A DNA stretch of 64,000 nt from Psococerastis gibbosa. Its lineage: Eukaryota; Arthropoda; Insecta; Psocodea; Psocidae. Below, piece after piece: positions 25,178-37,570 of this stretch. Made by a program: the position numbers and the translations under genes. The notes under the pieces are model-generated. The model saw only the letters and a program-made list of their open reading frames with translations, was not told where the DNA came from and made no database searches. The first letter of the stretch is position 1. Every line of letters starts with the position of its first letter. The stretch covers positions 28,360,290 to 28,424,289 of the forward strand of contig OZ020489.1 of assembly GCA_963971405.1 (NCBI GenBank), given 5' to 3'.

Positions 25178-25715
25178 TACATCCAGCATGATTGATTCTG
25201 TCGCCAGCAACACCATCTTGGGTTTTTAACACAATAGTTACATATAGCATAAGTTAATAATTTAAAAATGGGGATTATACAATAAATAATCTGAATTTGT
25301 AAAGTCCAAAAATTAAATTATTATGAAAAGAACCCTATAGAAGAGGGATTGGTGTTCTCCACTGGTGGAGAGACAAAATGGCGAGAAGGATTTTTGAGCG
25401 GTGACATACACAGTATAAAGAGGATGAATAACAGCCGGTGCGTGGGGAATCGGCTTGGAGGGAGATAGAAAGTACAAGAAGAAGAAGAAGGCTAAGGAAG
25501 TGCTAGGTTAATACTGAAACCGGAGGTCCTGCTGAATAACCAAAAGAGGAGGAACATGATGAGTGAAGGAGGTTCATACTACCATACAAATTACACGTAA
25601 GCGACTGCAACAGAATGTAGATGATGTTGATGGCGTCAATACAGATCAGAAGGAACTGGACTAACCGCCACGATCGATCTGGCTAGCTTCAGGATAATTA
25701 GGCTACCTAATTACC

Positions 25716-25883
25716 TAAGGCGCCCATTCCACATCCGTCAATCGTCAATGAAAAATTGAAAAATGACGTCAAAATGAAGTAAATTGACGTGGTAGCAGAA
25801 TTTTTAGTATGTCTTTAATGTCTGCTAAAACGTCAATTTTCAATTTTTCATTGACGATTGACGTATGTGGAATGGGCGCCTTA
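25716..25883. mobile_element. Palindromic MITE, family M, copy 3
   Basis: Ends TAAGGCGCCCATTCCACATC and GGAATGGGCGCCTTA. Arms contain AAAAATGACGTCAAAATGAA and TTGACGTGGTAGCAGAATTT. Closely similar to the copy at 51060-51227. Confidence 0.8.
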
Positions 25884-26044
25884 ACCATAACCTTCGAAGT
25901 CTGTACTTATGCATGTGCTATTGTCATTAGAGATTACCACAGCAGTTGGAGAAAAGATTGGAAGCCTATTACTAGTCACTTCCAGATCGACCACGGTCTA
26001 TGCATTAGCCCGGATTCTACTGTTCAATTAATATGTTTGTTTTC

Positions 26045-26400
26045 CACTTTTCCACCAACTGCCTTCAGCATTTCTCTTCAAGCATTAAGCAACCCTGTTA
26101 GCCTGGTGGGGCGAGTGAGTCTGTTTCATAACTTGAGGCACCCTAAGGGCCAACTCCTTCACGTCAGGGAGAAGGGAGTTGACTGACAGGGTGGACCTCC
26201 AGATTATATTGCAGCTGATTTCTAACCCCTTAGCAGTCACACGATTAATTGGGAGGTGACTAGGACTTGACATGCCCTTAGAATGACCGGCAGTCTCAGC
26301 ACGTTATCATCTCCCACCATGTTCCCCTGCGAACGCTGTGCACACTAAACAAGTTTGCTGCAGTTGGGAACAGGCTCTGTTCCGGTGGATTGGCAGTTGT
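26045..26400. repeat. Dispersed repeat B, diverged variant
   Basis: Same architecture as 30340-30695 (GAGGCACCCTAAGGGCCAAC, then GGTGGACCTCCAGATTATAT and CACACGATTAATTGGGAGGT), more diverged. Confidence 0.55.
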
Positions 26401-28163
26401 TCTATTAATATAAAAAATTTAAATTCTAATAGTTTTGGCTGTGTGACAGACTTTATAGATCTCACTGGATTTTATTGATCGTGAAGAGGCCTAATGGCCA
26501 GAAGACTATCACTTTCCAATTTTTCTTCGTCCTTGAATGTGATGTAAATTCAGCTTCTTTTATGGAAGGTAAAAAAGGTGAGAATTGGCGTTATCCCCAT
26601 ATCCCTAATAATATTAAAGCAATTAAACTAAGGCACATAAGGTATCTACTCAACTATGCTTTTAATAGAGTAGGTACTGTAGGTAATTGCCAGTTTAAAA
26701 TCAAAAGTTTAAATAACATAAAGAATGTGATAATCTACGTACATGTGTAGTGGCGCAAAACATATTTGCACACTGTCAGGGGAAAAGTCTGCCAAGGCCA
26801 AGCGAGGGAAATGCTCAGAGTAATCTGCCAAGCCGCAACGTTAGTTTCATTGGAAATCTCTTCCATTTCAGTGTTTGAGATGAGTAAGGCATTTCTAAAC
26901 TTAGCGAACGACATTTCACTTCACTATTACTGGAAAATTTAAGTCGCCAATACAGATAAATCCCATTTTTGACACACCGAAAACAGAAAATCCTATATCA
27001 GGATTATCAGCTGTTGTTTTTGTTTATTGCTATATTGGTGTACATGTTACTACACTAATTTTAAAACTTCTGTCAAAATTTCAGGGAGATATGTTATAAT
27101 AAAATTACTTCAAAAAATCTTTTTCCTTTTAAATTAAAACTATGATCAGATTTTAGTGCATCTTAAAATAATTTCAAACACATATCTGAAGTTTTTCAAG
27201 TAGTCTTCTTCGGCTGTAAAAATTCAAACTTTCTGGCGGTTTTATACAATTCCAGATGGTACCATAGCCATTGAAGTCATTTGCTATCTCCATAGAAAAA
27301 CTATAGCTAACCATAGCCTAGTATAATTAAATTCTTTATACTACCATACAGCTTCTTCCCTTTTCTTTATCTTAAGTCAAATTGTCATTAAAGACAAAAG
27401 TGACAATTGACATTGCAGCAATACACTTATGCTATGATAAGCGAAAAGGTAAAAAAGGATGAGGATACTACTGTAGTAGTTAAAAAAATTGAGCAGTTAG
27501 GCTATTTTACTATTCTCCTTGAGACCTTGATTAATTTATTTTTCAAATTACTATTTCAAATTTTAGCGAAGAAACTGGGAAGGCTGGAAACCCAACCCTT
27601 TGAGATTTCGACTTCGGTTCCTAATGGTCCAATGTTCAGATCCATCAAGAACAAAGCTTATCCGGCAAAGCAGTGTTTATTAACAGTTTTCTTTCAATAT
27701 TCTCTACTTAGTATTTGCCTTAGCCTAGTACAAGCTTAGTGTTTACTACACACAGTATGGTGTGCATTGCAGGCTTATTTTATAAATTTGATTAACTAAG
27801 AAACATTTTAATTAAATTTTTTTAAACTCTTCCCTTAAACATTTCTCTATAGTATCTCTGCTTTTAGAGACGTTATTAAAGGCTACAGATCGGTATACAA
27901 TACAACAACAGTTATTTGTAGTTATTTAGTTATCTGTATAAAAGCCTAAACCGCACACGGACTAGTCCTGCGGTAAGTCACCCCTATAATTGTAAAAAAA
28001 AAACTTGTAAAAATATACAGCTTTTTGATTGATTTGATTGAACAACAATTGAAAAAAAAGAGTAGACCTCTATTATAGTATAATACACAGAAAACATTCA
28101 ATGTATAAAAACATTTAAAAAAAGAAACAGTAAAATTTCATAGTTAGTATTTTAGTATTGAAA
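26401..28163. other. PEX14 downstream region, no gene seen
   Basis: AT-rich; open frames at 26475-26750 and 27407-27739 lack recognisable domains or codon character. The PEX14 transcript should end here, but I cannot choose a polyadenylation site. Confidence 0.4.
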
Positions 28164-31100
28164 TTAGGCTTCACTTTCTTCGACGTCAACTTCTTTAATC
28201 ATTTCCAGGGACGAGTCACTCCCCTGGCTACCACTGTTGCTAGTAGGATGTACAGCGTCAAGAGACTTGGTTTCGTCTCCTGAGTCGCCACCATTATCTC
28301 GACAAGAAGCCAATTGCCACGCGGGTATGGAGGAAGTTCCGGAAAGAGTGACTGCTGGGAACTGATGTCTGAAACAAGCCAAAGTAGGCCACAATAAAAA
28401 AAAGATTGGCAGTTGAGCAAGAAAATTCGCAGCTGCATCATTGAACAAGCCCAAAAGTAGAAAGTACTGCGGTGTCGATTGAGAATGGCGAAATGTTGTA
28501 GGCTCCCAATCGTTCTGTATGGTATGGGGGGGGGGGGGGATAAGGGTTGACCCAAGCTTTGGAGAGCAGTGCATTTGAAATGCGGATGAACAGATGAATA
28601 CTGCACATATTTTTATAGAGATGGTATCTCAAATGCTGAGGCGAATGGATACAAAATCCGGGCTGTTACTGACAATTCAGAAACGGAAACTAACATAGGC
28701 TCCCGGCAGAAGAAGAACATCCGAGTTGACACACCTGAGGCAAGTGGTTTGACAAGAGCATGACGTCCCTTTTCAGAGCAGCAGTCTCCAAGGTCTAAAT
28801 TGCCATGATGTTCGCCAATCTTCTCTAGAAGAGGCATATTTAAAGAAGAAAAAGGAACTAAGAGAGAATTTCATTAGTGACTTCGTGGAAGGGAAGCATG
28901 ATTAATAACTTAAGCCTGAAGATGGTGTTACACAACATGCTACGTAGAAAATGAGCACCCCAAAATTTGTTGTTTTTATGGACTTTTTATTTTTTATTGC
29001 TTTCCAATTTATACGTAGTATAAGGAAAGCTTTGTGATGGTCCAAATTTTCGATTCCGAGATTTCAACGGATTTACACATTTTGAGGTCCCAGGAACCCA
29101 AAAAAGTGGTTTTTAAGAAATGTCTGTCTGTCGCTCTGTCTGTCTGTGCGTCGATTTCCGGGCAAACTACTCAGTCGATTTTGATGAAATTCGTCATGTA
29201 GGCTCACAAAAATCATATCTCGGGACTATTTGTTTTATTTTGGGCTATCTCAATTTGGGGGGCTTTATTTTCAAAAAACTCAAAAAAAACGTCTAAAAAA
29301 TTATTTATCCAAAACGGCTCCAACGACTTCTTTTAAATTCACATATATTGTAGTTGCTATTAATGTTGACAAAATGAGGGGGGTCGCCCTTTGATAGTTT
29401 GCTTCTGGGTAAAAAAAATAAAAATAACTAAATTTGAATGAAAAATGATTAAAAAATAATTTTTCTGTGAAACCTTTCCATCCATGATTTCTTCCTTAAG
29501 GCATGTTTTAGGTGTTGAATTGAGTAACGAAACCGGACAGTTTGCTTTCCCAAAAAATTATTTGGTTTTGTGCAAAAAAAAATGTTTTTGAAAAAATGAT
29601 AGAAAATTCACGGTCAAATGCATTGCGTGCCCTGCCATTATTGCTGTGTGGTAACTTTTTGGTCTGACCTATATAGAATTTACCTCACCTCCAGTGACGT
29701 CAGGTGGAAATTTAACTGTAGGAAAATTATTTACCATGAAATTACTCATTTTCTCTAGCTACTGCTTGATAAATTGGAAAGCAAGTTCGAGTAAACTCGG
29801 ACCGGTTCTTTATTTAACAAAGCAAGTCAATAAAGATTTGGCTCATGGAAGTTGTTGAATATAATCGGGTATTTTTACTTTTCGGTTTTGTAGTTCTTCC
29901 AAAAATCCCAGAATACGCATAATTTTAGTCCGTTCTGGTATTTATGAAAGAACTAAGGCACCAAAAATCTAATTTTTCCTATTACATGATGCATGAAGCA
30001 GTTTTCTACAACTTCCATGAGCCAAATATTTAATGACTTGCTTTGTTAATTAAATAAAAAATAAAGATTCAATAAAAACAACAAATTTTGGGGTGCTCAT
30101 TTTCTACGTCTTCCTCTTAAGGAAAAGGAACATTGTCATGCTGAAATTAGGGTGGCCCCCACCAACTGTAGGTCTCCCTGTGGTGAGTGGAATTTTGGAA
30201 GATTCTATTGCTATTGTAGGTTTATGATTTTTTGTAATACAACGCAAATACTGTCCATAGTGAATATAATAGATTATCATTTACAGTCACTCATTTAACC
30301 ATTTTACAGTAACAGTGGAAAAAAATGTGTTAGACGCAATTATGTTGTTTCTAACGCCTGCTTTCAGCGTTTCTGCTTTAAGCTACCCTGTCAGCCTGGC
30401 GGGGGGAGTGAGTCTGTTTGTTAACTTGAGGCACCCTAAGGGCAGACTCTTTCACCTCGGGGAAAGGGGAGTTGACTAACAGGGTGGACCTCCTGATTAT
30501 AGTGGATTCCGAACCACTTGGGGAACATGGTAAAGTCACACGATTAAATCGGAGGTGACCAGGACTCGACTTATACTGCCTGAGCGAGTTATCATGTCCC
30601 ACCAGGTTCCCCTGCCAACGCTGTGCACACTACCAAGTTGCCGCAGTTTGAAACATGCTCTGCTCTAATGGAATCAACATGGTAAGGCCGTTGGCATTGT
30701 TAGACGCAATTATAAAAAAACTAGTAAATTAAAATAAAATTTGGTGGTTTGGTCCTTGTTATGCATTACTACATTGCAGCATTTTTTCATCGACGGCGCC
30801 AGGTTTTGACATACACATCTCCCATGCCTTTTACACTTCAAGCCACAGTTGGGCCATGTTCGGCATGTTTTCTTTGGGAATACGGCTCTTCAGCAGTTTC
30901 CAGAAGTTTTTGCTTGGGTTGAGGACACATTGAGCCAAGGCATATCTCGTAGGTACGAGTCTCACCAGATTCCGTTTTTCCGGATTCCCATTTCAGATAT
31001 AGTAGTTGTCTTTACCGTAAAAACTATAAAAAAACTTTTAAATATGTCACCTGCTAAGTAAAATGCCTTTGACTATGGCTAATTCAGACTTGAGGTCGCC

Positions 31101-34100
31101 CAGATTTCTGACCAACACCTGTTGCTCCATTTGAATGACTGTCATCCTCTCCAGTTCACTATGCATTTTATGTACATCTGTCTTCAACTCTCCAATGGAA
31201 TTATTCAACGTATTGCTAAGATTCGTTACTTTAGATTGCAAACATTCCGGCTTCTTTGGTTTCCCAAATAAAAAGGGGATAATAACTTTCTGCAAGAGAA
31301 ATATTACGATATGATTAATTATTAGAACAATTGTTGCATAATGAACGGTAGCCAAAAAATGACCAGTAGCAGTTGGTTCTTGTTCATCGAATGTGTAGAG
31401 AGGTAATGTTATTTTTGCTTTCCAATTTATACGTAGTATAAGGAAAGCTTTGTGATGTCGTGATTGTCAAAATTTTTGACTCCGAGATTTCAACGGTTTT
31501 ACAGTTTACACGTTGTGAAGTCCCAGGAACCCAAAAAAGTGGTTTTTACGAAATGTCTGTCTGTCTGTGAGTAGATTTGCGAGCAAACTACTCGGTGGAT
31601 TTGGCTGAAATTCGGCATGTAGGTTCACAAAAATCATACCTCGGAACTTTTTTTTATTTTGGGCTGACTCAATTTTGGGGGGGGGGGTTTTATTCTCAAA
31701 AAAATACAAAAAAAAAGTCTAAAAAATTTATTTCTCAGAAATGGTTCCAACGGTTTCTTTTAAATTCACATATATTGTAGTCGTTATTAATGTTAATAAA
31801 ATGCTTGCCCCTTGATAGCTTGCTTCTGGGGGTAAAAAAAAAATGAAAAATAACTCAATTTTCATGAAAAATGACTAAAAAATAATTTTTCTGCGGAACC
31901 ATTCTATCGATGATTTCTACCTTCAGGCATGTTTTAGGTGTTAAGTTGAGTAACAAAACCGGACAGGTTGCTTTCCCAAAAAAGTATTTGGTATTGCGCA
32001 AGAAATTCTTTTTCTGAAAAAATGATGAAAATTCACGCCAAATGCATTGCGTGCCCTGCCATTATTACTGTGTGGTAATGTATAGATTAATTCAGTGCTT
32101 TGGGATCCGAAAAATAACCACAGGAAAATTATTTACTATTAAACTACTCATTTTCTCTACCTACTAATTGATAAATTTGAAAGCATGTTCGAGTAAACTC
32201 GGAACGGTTCTTTAATTTGTATCTTTAACAGCGCGTGAACCTTAGGAACGTTTGCACCGTTAGTTGTTGGTGCTCATGCCTCATTTGGCAATTTGTTGCC
32301 CAGGCAACGTCAAAAACAGTTTGCCAATGGTTAGTGTTCATGTCTCATGTTCAACGCTCACGTCAACTACACTCCTTACAGTATGATTGTGCACTCACTA
32401 TTACTTATTACTATACACTTATTACACTCATAAAACGAATTGAAATGGCTACAAATTCTTCGATTTTCAATGCCAATGATGTTAAGTACTTAAATTACAC
32501 GATGTAACATGTGTGTTTATTGTGTATGGACACCTTTTATATAATTGAAGCAACCATAGAAATATATTAACTGGAGCGGCGGGAGCCATAATATGCTTTA
32601 TGGGGCACCCGTTAACCATAAGCCAACTATCAGAGATAATTACCAACGTAAAAACTATCGAAGTCTTACACATTGCAGCACAGCAGAACGGATAGCTGGA
32701 CCCGGTTAAAAACTCTGTACTTAGCTTGTGCAGGCTATTTTCCCAGCGAAATTGCGTACTTAACATGTACATCTGCTAATGCAGCCATATTGATACAGCC
32801 ACTGGATAGAAGCAACGGCATGCGACATGTCTACCAACCTTAAAAAACAAATAAATTCCATAAGCTGCTCCTACAAGTAATGACGCAGTGTGCAAAATAT
32901 CACGGAACTTTTGAAATGGCGTTACGCCAGGGCCATATGGAGTAATCCCAGGAATAGGTGCGGGCAAAAGCGAAGCAGACTGTCTCACTGGGGCCATGGC
33001 TACACTTCTTTCAAATGCTATTCGAATTTCCTCTTCTGTTAGGCCTTTAGACCTAAGAAATGACTCTTTTTGTTCATCGGTTGCCCTTCTTATTTTAGGA
33101 TTAAGAAGAAAAGAAATAGCAGTCTTTATCTGAAATGAATATAGAAAAAATTAATTTGTAGCTTAGGTACTACACCTGATCTAGGTCATGGTCATCCCTT
33201 AATGGGCGTAGAAACAGCGCACCTGGGCCATACCAACTCTATAAAGCTCAACCTCCCCAGAGTTTAGTTGACGACAATATTTATTTGACAAGTTGACATT
33301 GTAAACCATCTTAAATGCACTGAGTGGTTGAATATTACAATGCATCAAGTTATAAATAAATAAATATTGACTTTTTTTTGTTTTTCTATTAGCCAACCTA
33401 GGCTATAAAGCCCTCTCTTACACTCAACTAGGAAGACCCTGCTTTACATGCCCTCCGAAGCATGGCCAGAAAATGTAGCAAGGGCGGGACTCATACCAAC
33501 AACCTTTCGGGTGAAAGTCGGAGTCTGTACCTTTTCTCTACATGTCATGTTACGTATGGTGTTATCGACGTGTCCTGTGTCATTCACATTATCAAGTAGA
33601 TAATACAGATGAGTCCAAGCCCATAAAATAAAGCAGTTAAAACATGTGTACTAATGTAAGTCTACACTAACATGAATTTGGGCAGTAGTGTAACGAGAGA
33701 GGGGGGGGCGGTCCACTCGGAGCCACATCGCCTGGGGGCGCGATATTTCATAAAGAATATGCATATTATTAGGGTGACCATCTATACTGTTTTTGGCAGT
33801 ACAGTAGTGTTTTTCGGTGTCTCTGTACTGAAACTGCTTTGATTTGCCAAAAACACCAATATGTACTGATTTTCGGTGGAGGACCGTACTTCCATTCCCA
33901 ATATTAATCAGTACATACATTTCCAGATGAACAATGTAAAAAATTGGAATTTGGCACCCATTCTTGCCCGATGGTGTATTTAAAAATTACCTATAGGCCT
34001 ACAATTGTCATAATAATTAGTTGCCATGTTTAACATTAGGGAAAAAATATTTCCACTCAACAGATTAAATTTGTGATTCTGATTAAGTAGTTAGTATCTT

Positions 34101-35201
34101 TTATTTATGAATAGGGAAAAATTAATTCAAAAATAATTTTACACTGGGCAGAATGAGTATTTGAAGAGCAAGTTTACACTATATAGAATGGGCTGTTTTT
34201 CAATTTCAAAATTATGGTCACCCTATATTATGTAACAAAAAATTACAACATAACATTGATTAAAATTGAAATATAAAAAATATACTGCAATTATTTGAAT
34301 TAATTTGTGGAGTGGGGTTTATAAATCGGCAGCAGCACACTTGCAGTAATGCTGGTTTATAGACATTTTGACAATATCTCTATAGATGCCGTCTTTCACT
34401 AAATAAAAATTAATGAAAAAAACTATTTACGAACGACAATTTCTCACCTATCAAGACTCCTCTAGCTCTTTTGTCCAGGGCTGCCCCATCTATTAAGCGA
34501 ATAAGCTCAAGGTTTAATATAAATTTAATTATAAATTAATAAATTAAATTATTTAAGGCCCCGCGCTTTCTTAGAAACTTACAGTTTTACGCATATTTAT
34601 TTTTAAAAGAATCACCTGCGGGAGACTCCCGGCCCCCATTGTATCCAGTTTTGTTAATGAAGTCGTCCTCTGCAAATTATACTTTCTTTGCTGACAAATG
34701 CGGTGAACACCACTATTTCGCACCTATAGTTAATTTTTTATTCCCCGAACCCCCCTTGTTTGTAGTTATATTCTTCGTTTGTAAAATCAAAACGTTACTT
34801 CTTTCATAATACTGATCGCAGAACCCCACTACTTCATTTTCAAAATATTTCCTATGGGGGAGCCCCCTCTAGGCTTCTCCAACCCTCCGCAAAGGACAGT
34901 TAGGCCATGGCAACTAATTTAAAAGCAGTTGAATACGTCGTAGTACGTACGAGTGGGGGTGGGAGGGGGAGCACCAAATGATACACCACCCCCTCGTAAA
35001 ATTTTCGTTACGCCACTGAATTTGCGACTTCCAGTGCCTTCGTGAAAACTATTTGGTGGTCTATCTACAGTAGTACTGTAGTACCTACCAATGTAGTCTA
35101 AACGTATCTATGCACCAATGCACGGAAGGATGTAAAATTTTCAACTGAATACTTACCAGATCCTCTCTGGGTGTATTATTCTTCAGAAAGCTTTCTGACA
35201 T
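28164..35201 (-). CDS. PEX14: PEX14, peroxisomal import docking protein (4 exons)
   Basis: Exons on the minus strand are 35201-35157, 33129-32839, 31289-31051 and 28368-28164. They join in phase to 259 codons plus stop with GT/AG borders throughout. PEX14 sits in the peroxisomal membrane and docks the PTS1 receptor PEX5 with its cargo, together with PEX13. Residues about 11-57 are the N-terminal PEX5/PEX19-binding helical domain (AISFLLNPKIRRAT, then SKGLTEEEIRIAFERS). A proline-rich linker follows at about 58-85. The hydrophobic segment GAAYGIYLFFK/KVIIPFLFG spans the exon 2/3 junction. A coiled coil runs from about 118 to 190, and the C-terminus is acidic (VDVEESEA). RHQFPAVTLSG at the start of exon 4 matches the conserved stretch after the coiled coil. 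It is shorter than the 377-residue human protein, mainly in the acidic tail. Introns 2 and 3 are loaded with repeats. The ATG at 35201 is the first in exon 1. Confidence 0.9.
28735..28848 (-). repeat. Coding-like duplicated fragment (GDCCSEKG), copy 1
   Basis: The minus strand reads MPLLEKIGEHHGNLDLGDCC then SEKGRHALVKPLASG. About 80 per cent alike at the DNA level to 46610-46712, where the strand reads IGDHRGYLDFGDCCSEKG. I do not recognise the protein. It lies in PEX14 intron 3. Confidence 0.45.
28931..30120. mobile_element. Foldback MITE, family F, copy 2, interrupted
   Basis: Same ends and arms as copy 1 (ATGCTACGTAGAAAATGAGC at the left, TCTTCCTCTTAA at the right), but an element of about 815 bp (28998-29812) is nested in the left arm. 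The outermost left bases have diverged (CACAACATG instead of TTAAGAGGACATG). It lies in PEX14 intron 3. Confidence 0.8.
28998..29812 (+). mobile_element. Element G, copy nested in a foldback MITE
   Basis: Begins TGCTTTCCAATTTATACGTA and ends GACCGGTTCTT, with an inverted GCTTTCCAATTTA / TAAATTGGAAAGC pair near the termini. It contains the TCTGTCTGTC stretch and GGGCAAACTACTCAGTCGAT found in all copies. Its boundaries are clear here because it interrupts the foldback element. Confidence 0.75.
30340..30695. repeat. Dispersed repeat B, variant with different 5' part
   Basis: Shares the GTGGACCTCCTGATTATAGT-CACACGATTAAATCGGAGGT core with copies 1 and 2, but begins with a different block (CCTGTCAGCCTGGCGGGGGG, GAGGCACCCTAAGGGCAGAC). 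Located in PEX14 intron 3. Confidence 0.6.
30790..30940 (-). pseudogene. Tc1-like transposase C-terminal remnant
   Basis: The minus strand reads LNPSKNFWKLLKSRIPKENM and then PNMAQLWLEV, a stop, and KAWEM. The pattern LNPxxNxWxxLK followed by NMxxLWxxVxxAW is the catalytic-domain end of Tc1/mariner transposases. A stop interrupts it and no more of the transposase is seen. It lies in PEX14 intron 3. Confidence 0.5.
31416..32212 (+). mobile_element. Element G copy in PEX14 intron 2
   Basis: Starts TTGCTTTCCAATTTATACGT and ends CTCGGAACGGTTCTT, carrying the same internal blocks with small deletions. Confidence 0.73.
33395..33560 (-). repeat. tRNA-derived SINE, family S1, minus copy
   Basis: Reverse complement of the S1 consensus: GGGCTTTATAGCC, GCATGTAAAGCAGGG and GGTATGAGTCCCGCC. 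Located in PEX14 intron 1. Confidence 0.6.
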
Positions 35202-37570
35202 TATAACGAATGATTTTTTTTTAATTTATAACAAATTTTTGCCTGAAACAAAAAAAATGCAAATTCCACAATGCCGTTCTTAGTCAAACTTCGAGGGATG
35301 GGTTCACCAGATTTATTGCTAATAAGCACAATTAAATAGGACTTACATACATATAACTATTACATATATAGTCATGAATTTCACATCATTCTACAGTTAT
35401 CTAAAGGGAACTGGTTCGCATTTCTGCGATTTTAAAATATATTAATATTTGTCATAAATTATGATGACAATTTAATAAATCAGCAGAAGACAAAAAAAAA
35501 CACAGGTCACAGAGACAAAACAAATAAACATGTATATAAGAAAAACAAACAAAATGGCGAAGATGAACCAAACAAAGTAATGTATTTATGATACTATTAA
35601 TTTATAACGTAATTTTTATATCCATTGAAGTTGGTGTTGCGTTGAGAAACAGGTTTTGCAGGTTTTTTTATACCTTTTTGGATATACTTTACCTTAGGTG
35701 TCGCTGCAAACCCAGGCGCGGCATCGGCAACTGGCATGATAATATAGCCTTATACAGAGCTACAGTCTAAGACGACCAGTTTCTGGCATGGAGATCTAAA
35801 AGGAATGTACATACATCAATTCGATGTCATCAAATGCTCGCTAAGCTGTGGGCCTGCGGCGTCAAGTTTTACAGAGAGTGGCAACCACGACCCAATTAAT
35901 ACTGAGGTGGGTTAAAAAAAAATTATAACTCCACTGCATTTGGCAAGCGCAAATCTAGTGTGCTAATGTCGGGTGTGTTTGAGTCTCTGTAAGCCAAATA
36001 AAAGTAAATGTCTACAAGCGATAATGCTACCCCTAAGGCAATTACAAAATTAGGTTGTGTATTGAATTATTGTATATTTAGCTTAAGAGAAACCCATTTC
36101 TAATGGAATTAAATGTCGGTGAAGCATATTACTTTACTTATGCTACAGCCCATTTTATGTCGAATTTTTGCATTGACAGGTATATTCACTTTTTACTTCT
36201 GACATATTTTATGGAGAGAACATGTCAGAGGCATGCAAATAAAACAGAACCTTGCTTAAAATGTAAATTATCTTGCGAATGGGACGTTTACCTTCTACTA
36301 CCGTATATATGCATTTTCATCTTTTTGAACCGTGGGGTAGCTTAACTACTCCTTCACCAAAATAAACTACAACAGAAGTAATATTAACGAATGCCTCTTT
36401 GACGGACTAATATAATCCACAGACATTACAGTACCCGGGTGTCAAAGCCCTACAGATTCCTTAAGAAATTGCAGTTTCTTCAGATTTAAAAATACAGATG
36501 TTTAAAATAAATTGGTCTTTTATTAACAGGTTTTGTTCATAGAAATAGTAGTGAATTGATCCATAAATTATCCAAAAGAGGACTTAATCACCATCACCAA
36601 GGAAGTAAATTCGAAATTACCCTCACCTAAGACAGTCGCCTTCAGGCAGCTCTGTATCTGGTACACTACTCTAATTTACAAGTTTAAGCCGTTCGGTATT
36701 GAGGCAAACGCCGGAAGGCTTGCCGTCTCAGATGTAGACATCGTCAAAAATAACAAAAGTATCTACTGCATTAGTGGACAACTTACTCGTAGTAGGCCTA
36801 GTGTTAGTTATGTAATGGTAGTGTTATAGGTTAAATTAAGACATGTCCCTGCGTCAAAAATTTGCTAAGTGAAAAACAAATAACTAAAAGTTCCTTCTTC
36901 AATGCCTTGCCATTGATCCTTCATTATCACTATCTGTGAGACTGTGACCCTAAATTTATTTTATATTGATTTTTCGTAGTGTAGATATTTACCTATCTCA
37001 ATATAAAGCTGTGTGAATTTAAACTGGCAGAAGTCTCTGCCTCCAGTATAAAGTAAAAGTACTGGTAAAGTACGGTATGCATAACTCTACACAAATTTTA
37101 TAAAATTATAAATTACAAAAGCTTCAGGGCCGGAGTCAGATAATGAAGCAGTAGAGTCCAGGCCATCAGCCCGGACTCGACTGCTTCTTCATGTGACGCA
37201 AGTATTAGAGGGAATATAAGTCTGTGGTGGGATTCTGTTTTTAGTACCTGTAACGGCACAACAATAAGCATGAATGCTAATAATTCATTATTATTTCAAA
37301 TCTTTTTTCCGTATTCGTATCATTAGCACTGCAAAAGTCAATGAAACTGTACCAAAATGATAACTTTAACCTGATAAATCTGATTGATATCTAGGCTGTC
37401 CGCCCTCTATTTAACATGACCATGACCCATGACGTATGCTAACAAATAGTGACAACCTGTGATTTGTTTACCTCTAATCGCATTTCAATAATTGCTTCAT
37501 TCTAATTACTAAATCAATGAGACTACGTCCACTCGACGAAAGTAAAACAGTCAATCCTCTGCTCGTGACT
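35202..37570. other. Intergenic region between PEX14 and the ionotropic receptor
   Basis: About 2.4 kb between two divergent start codons, so it must hold both promoters unless 5' UTR introns exist. AT-rich; no TATA or initiator motif could be assigned with confidence. A short repeat-like motif (CCGGAGTCAGATAATGAAGC) is at 37130. Confidence 0.5.
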
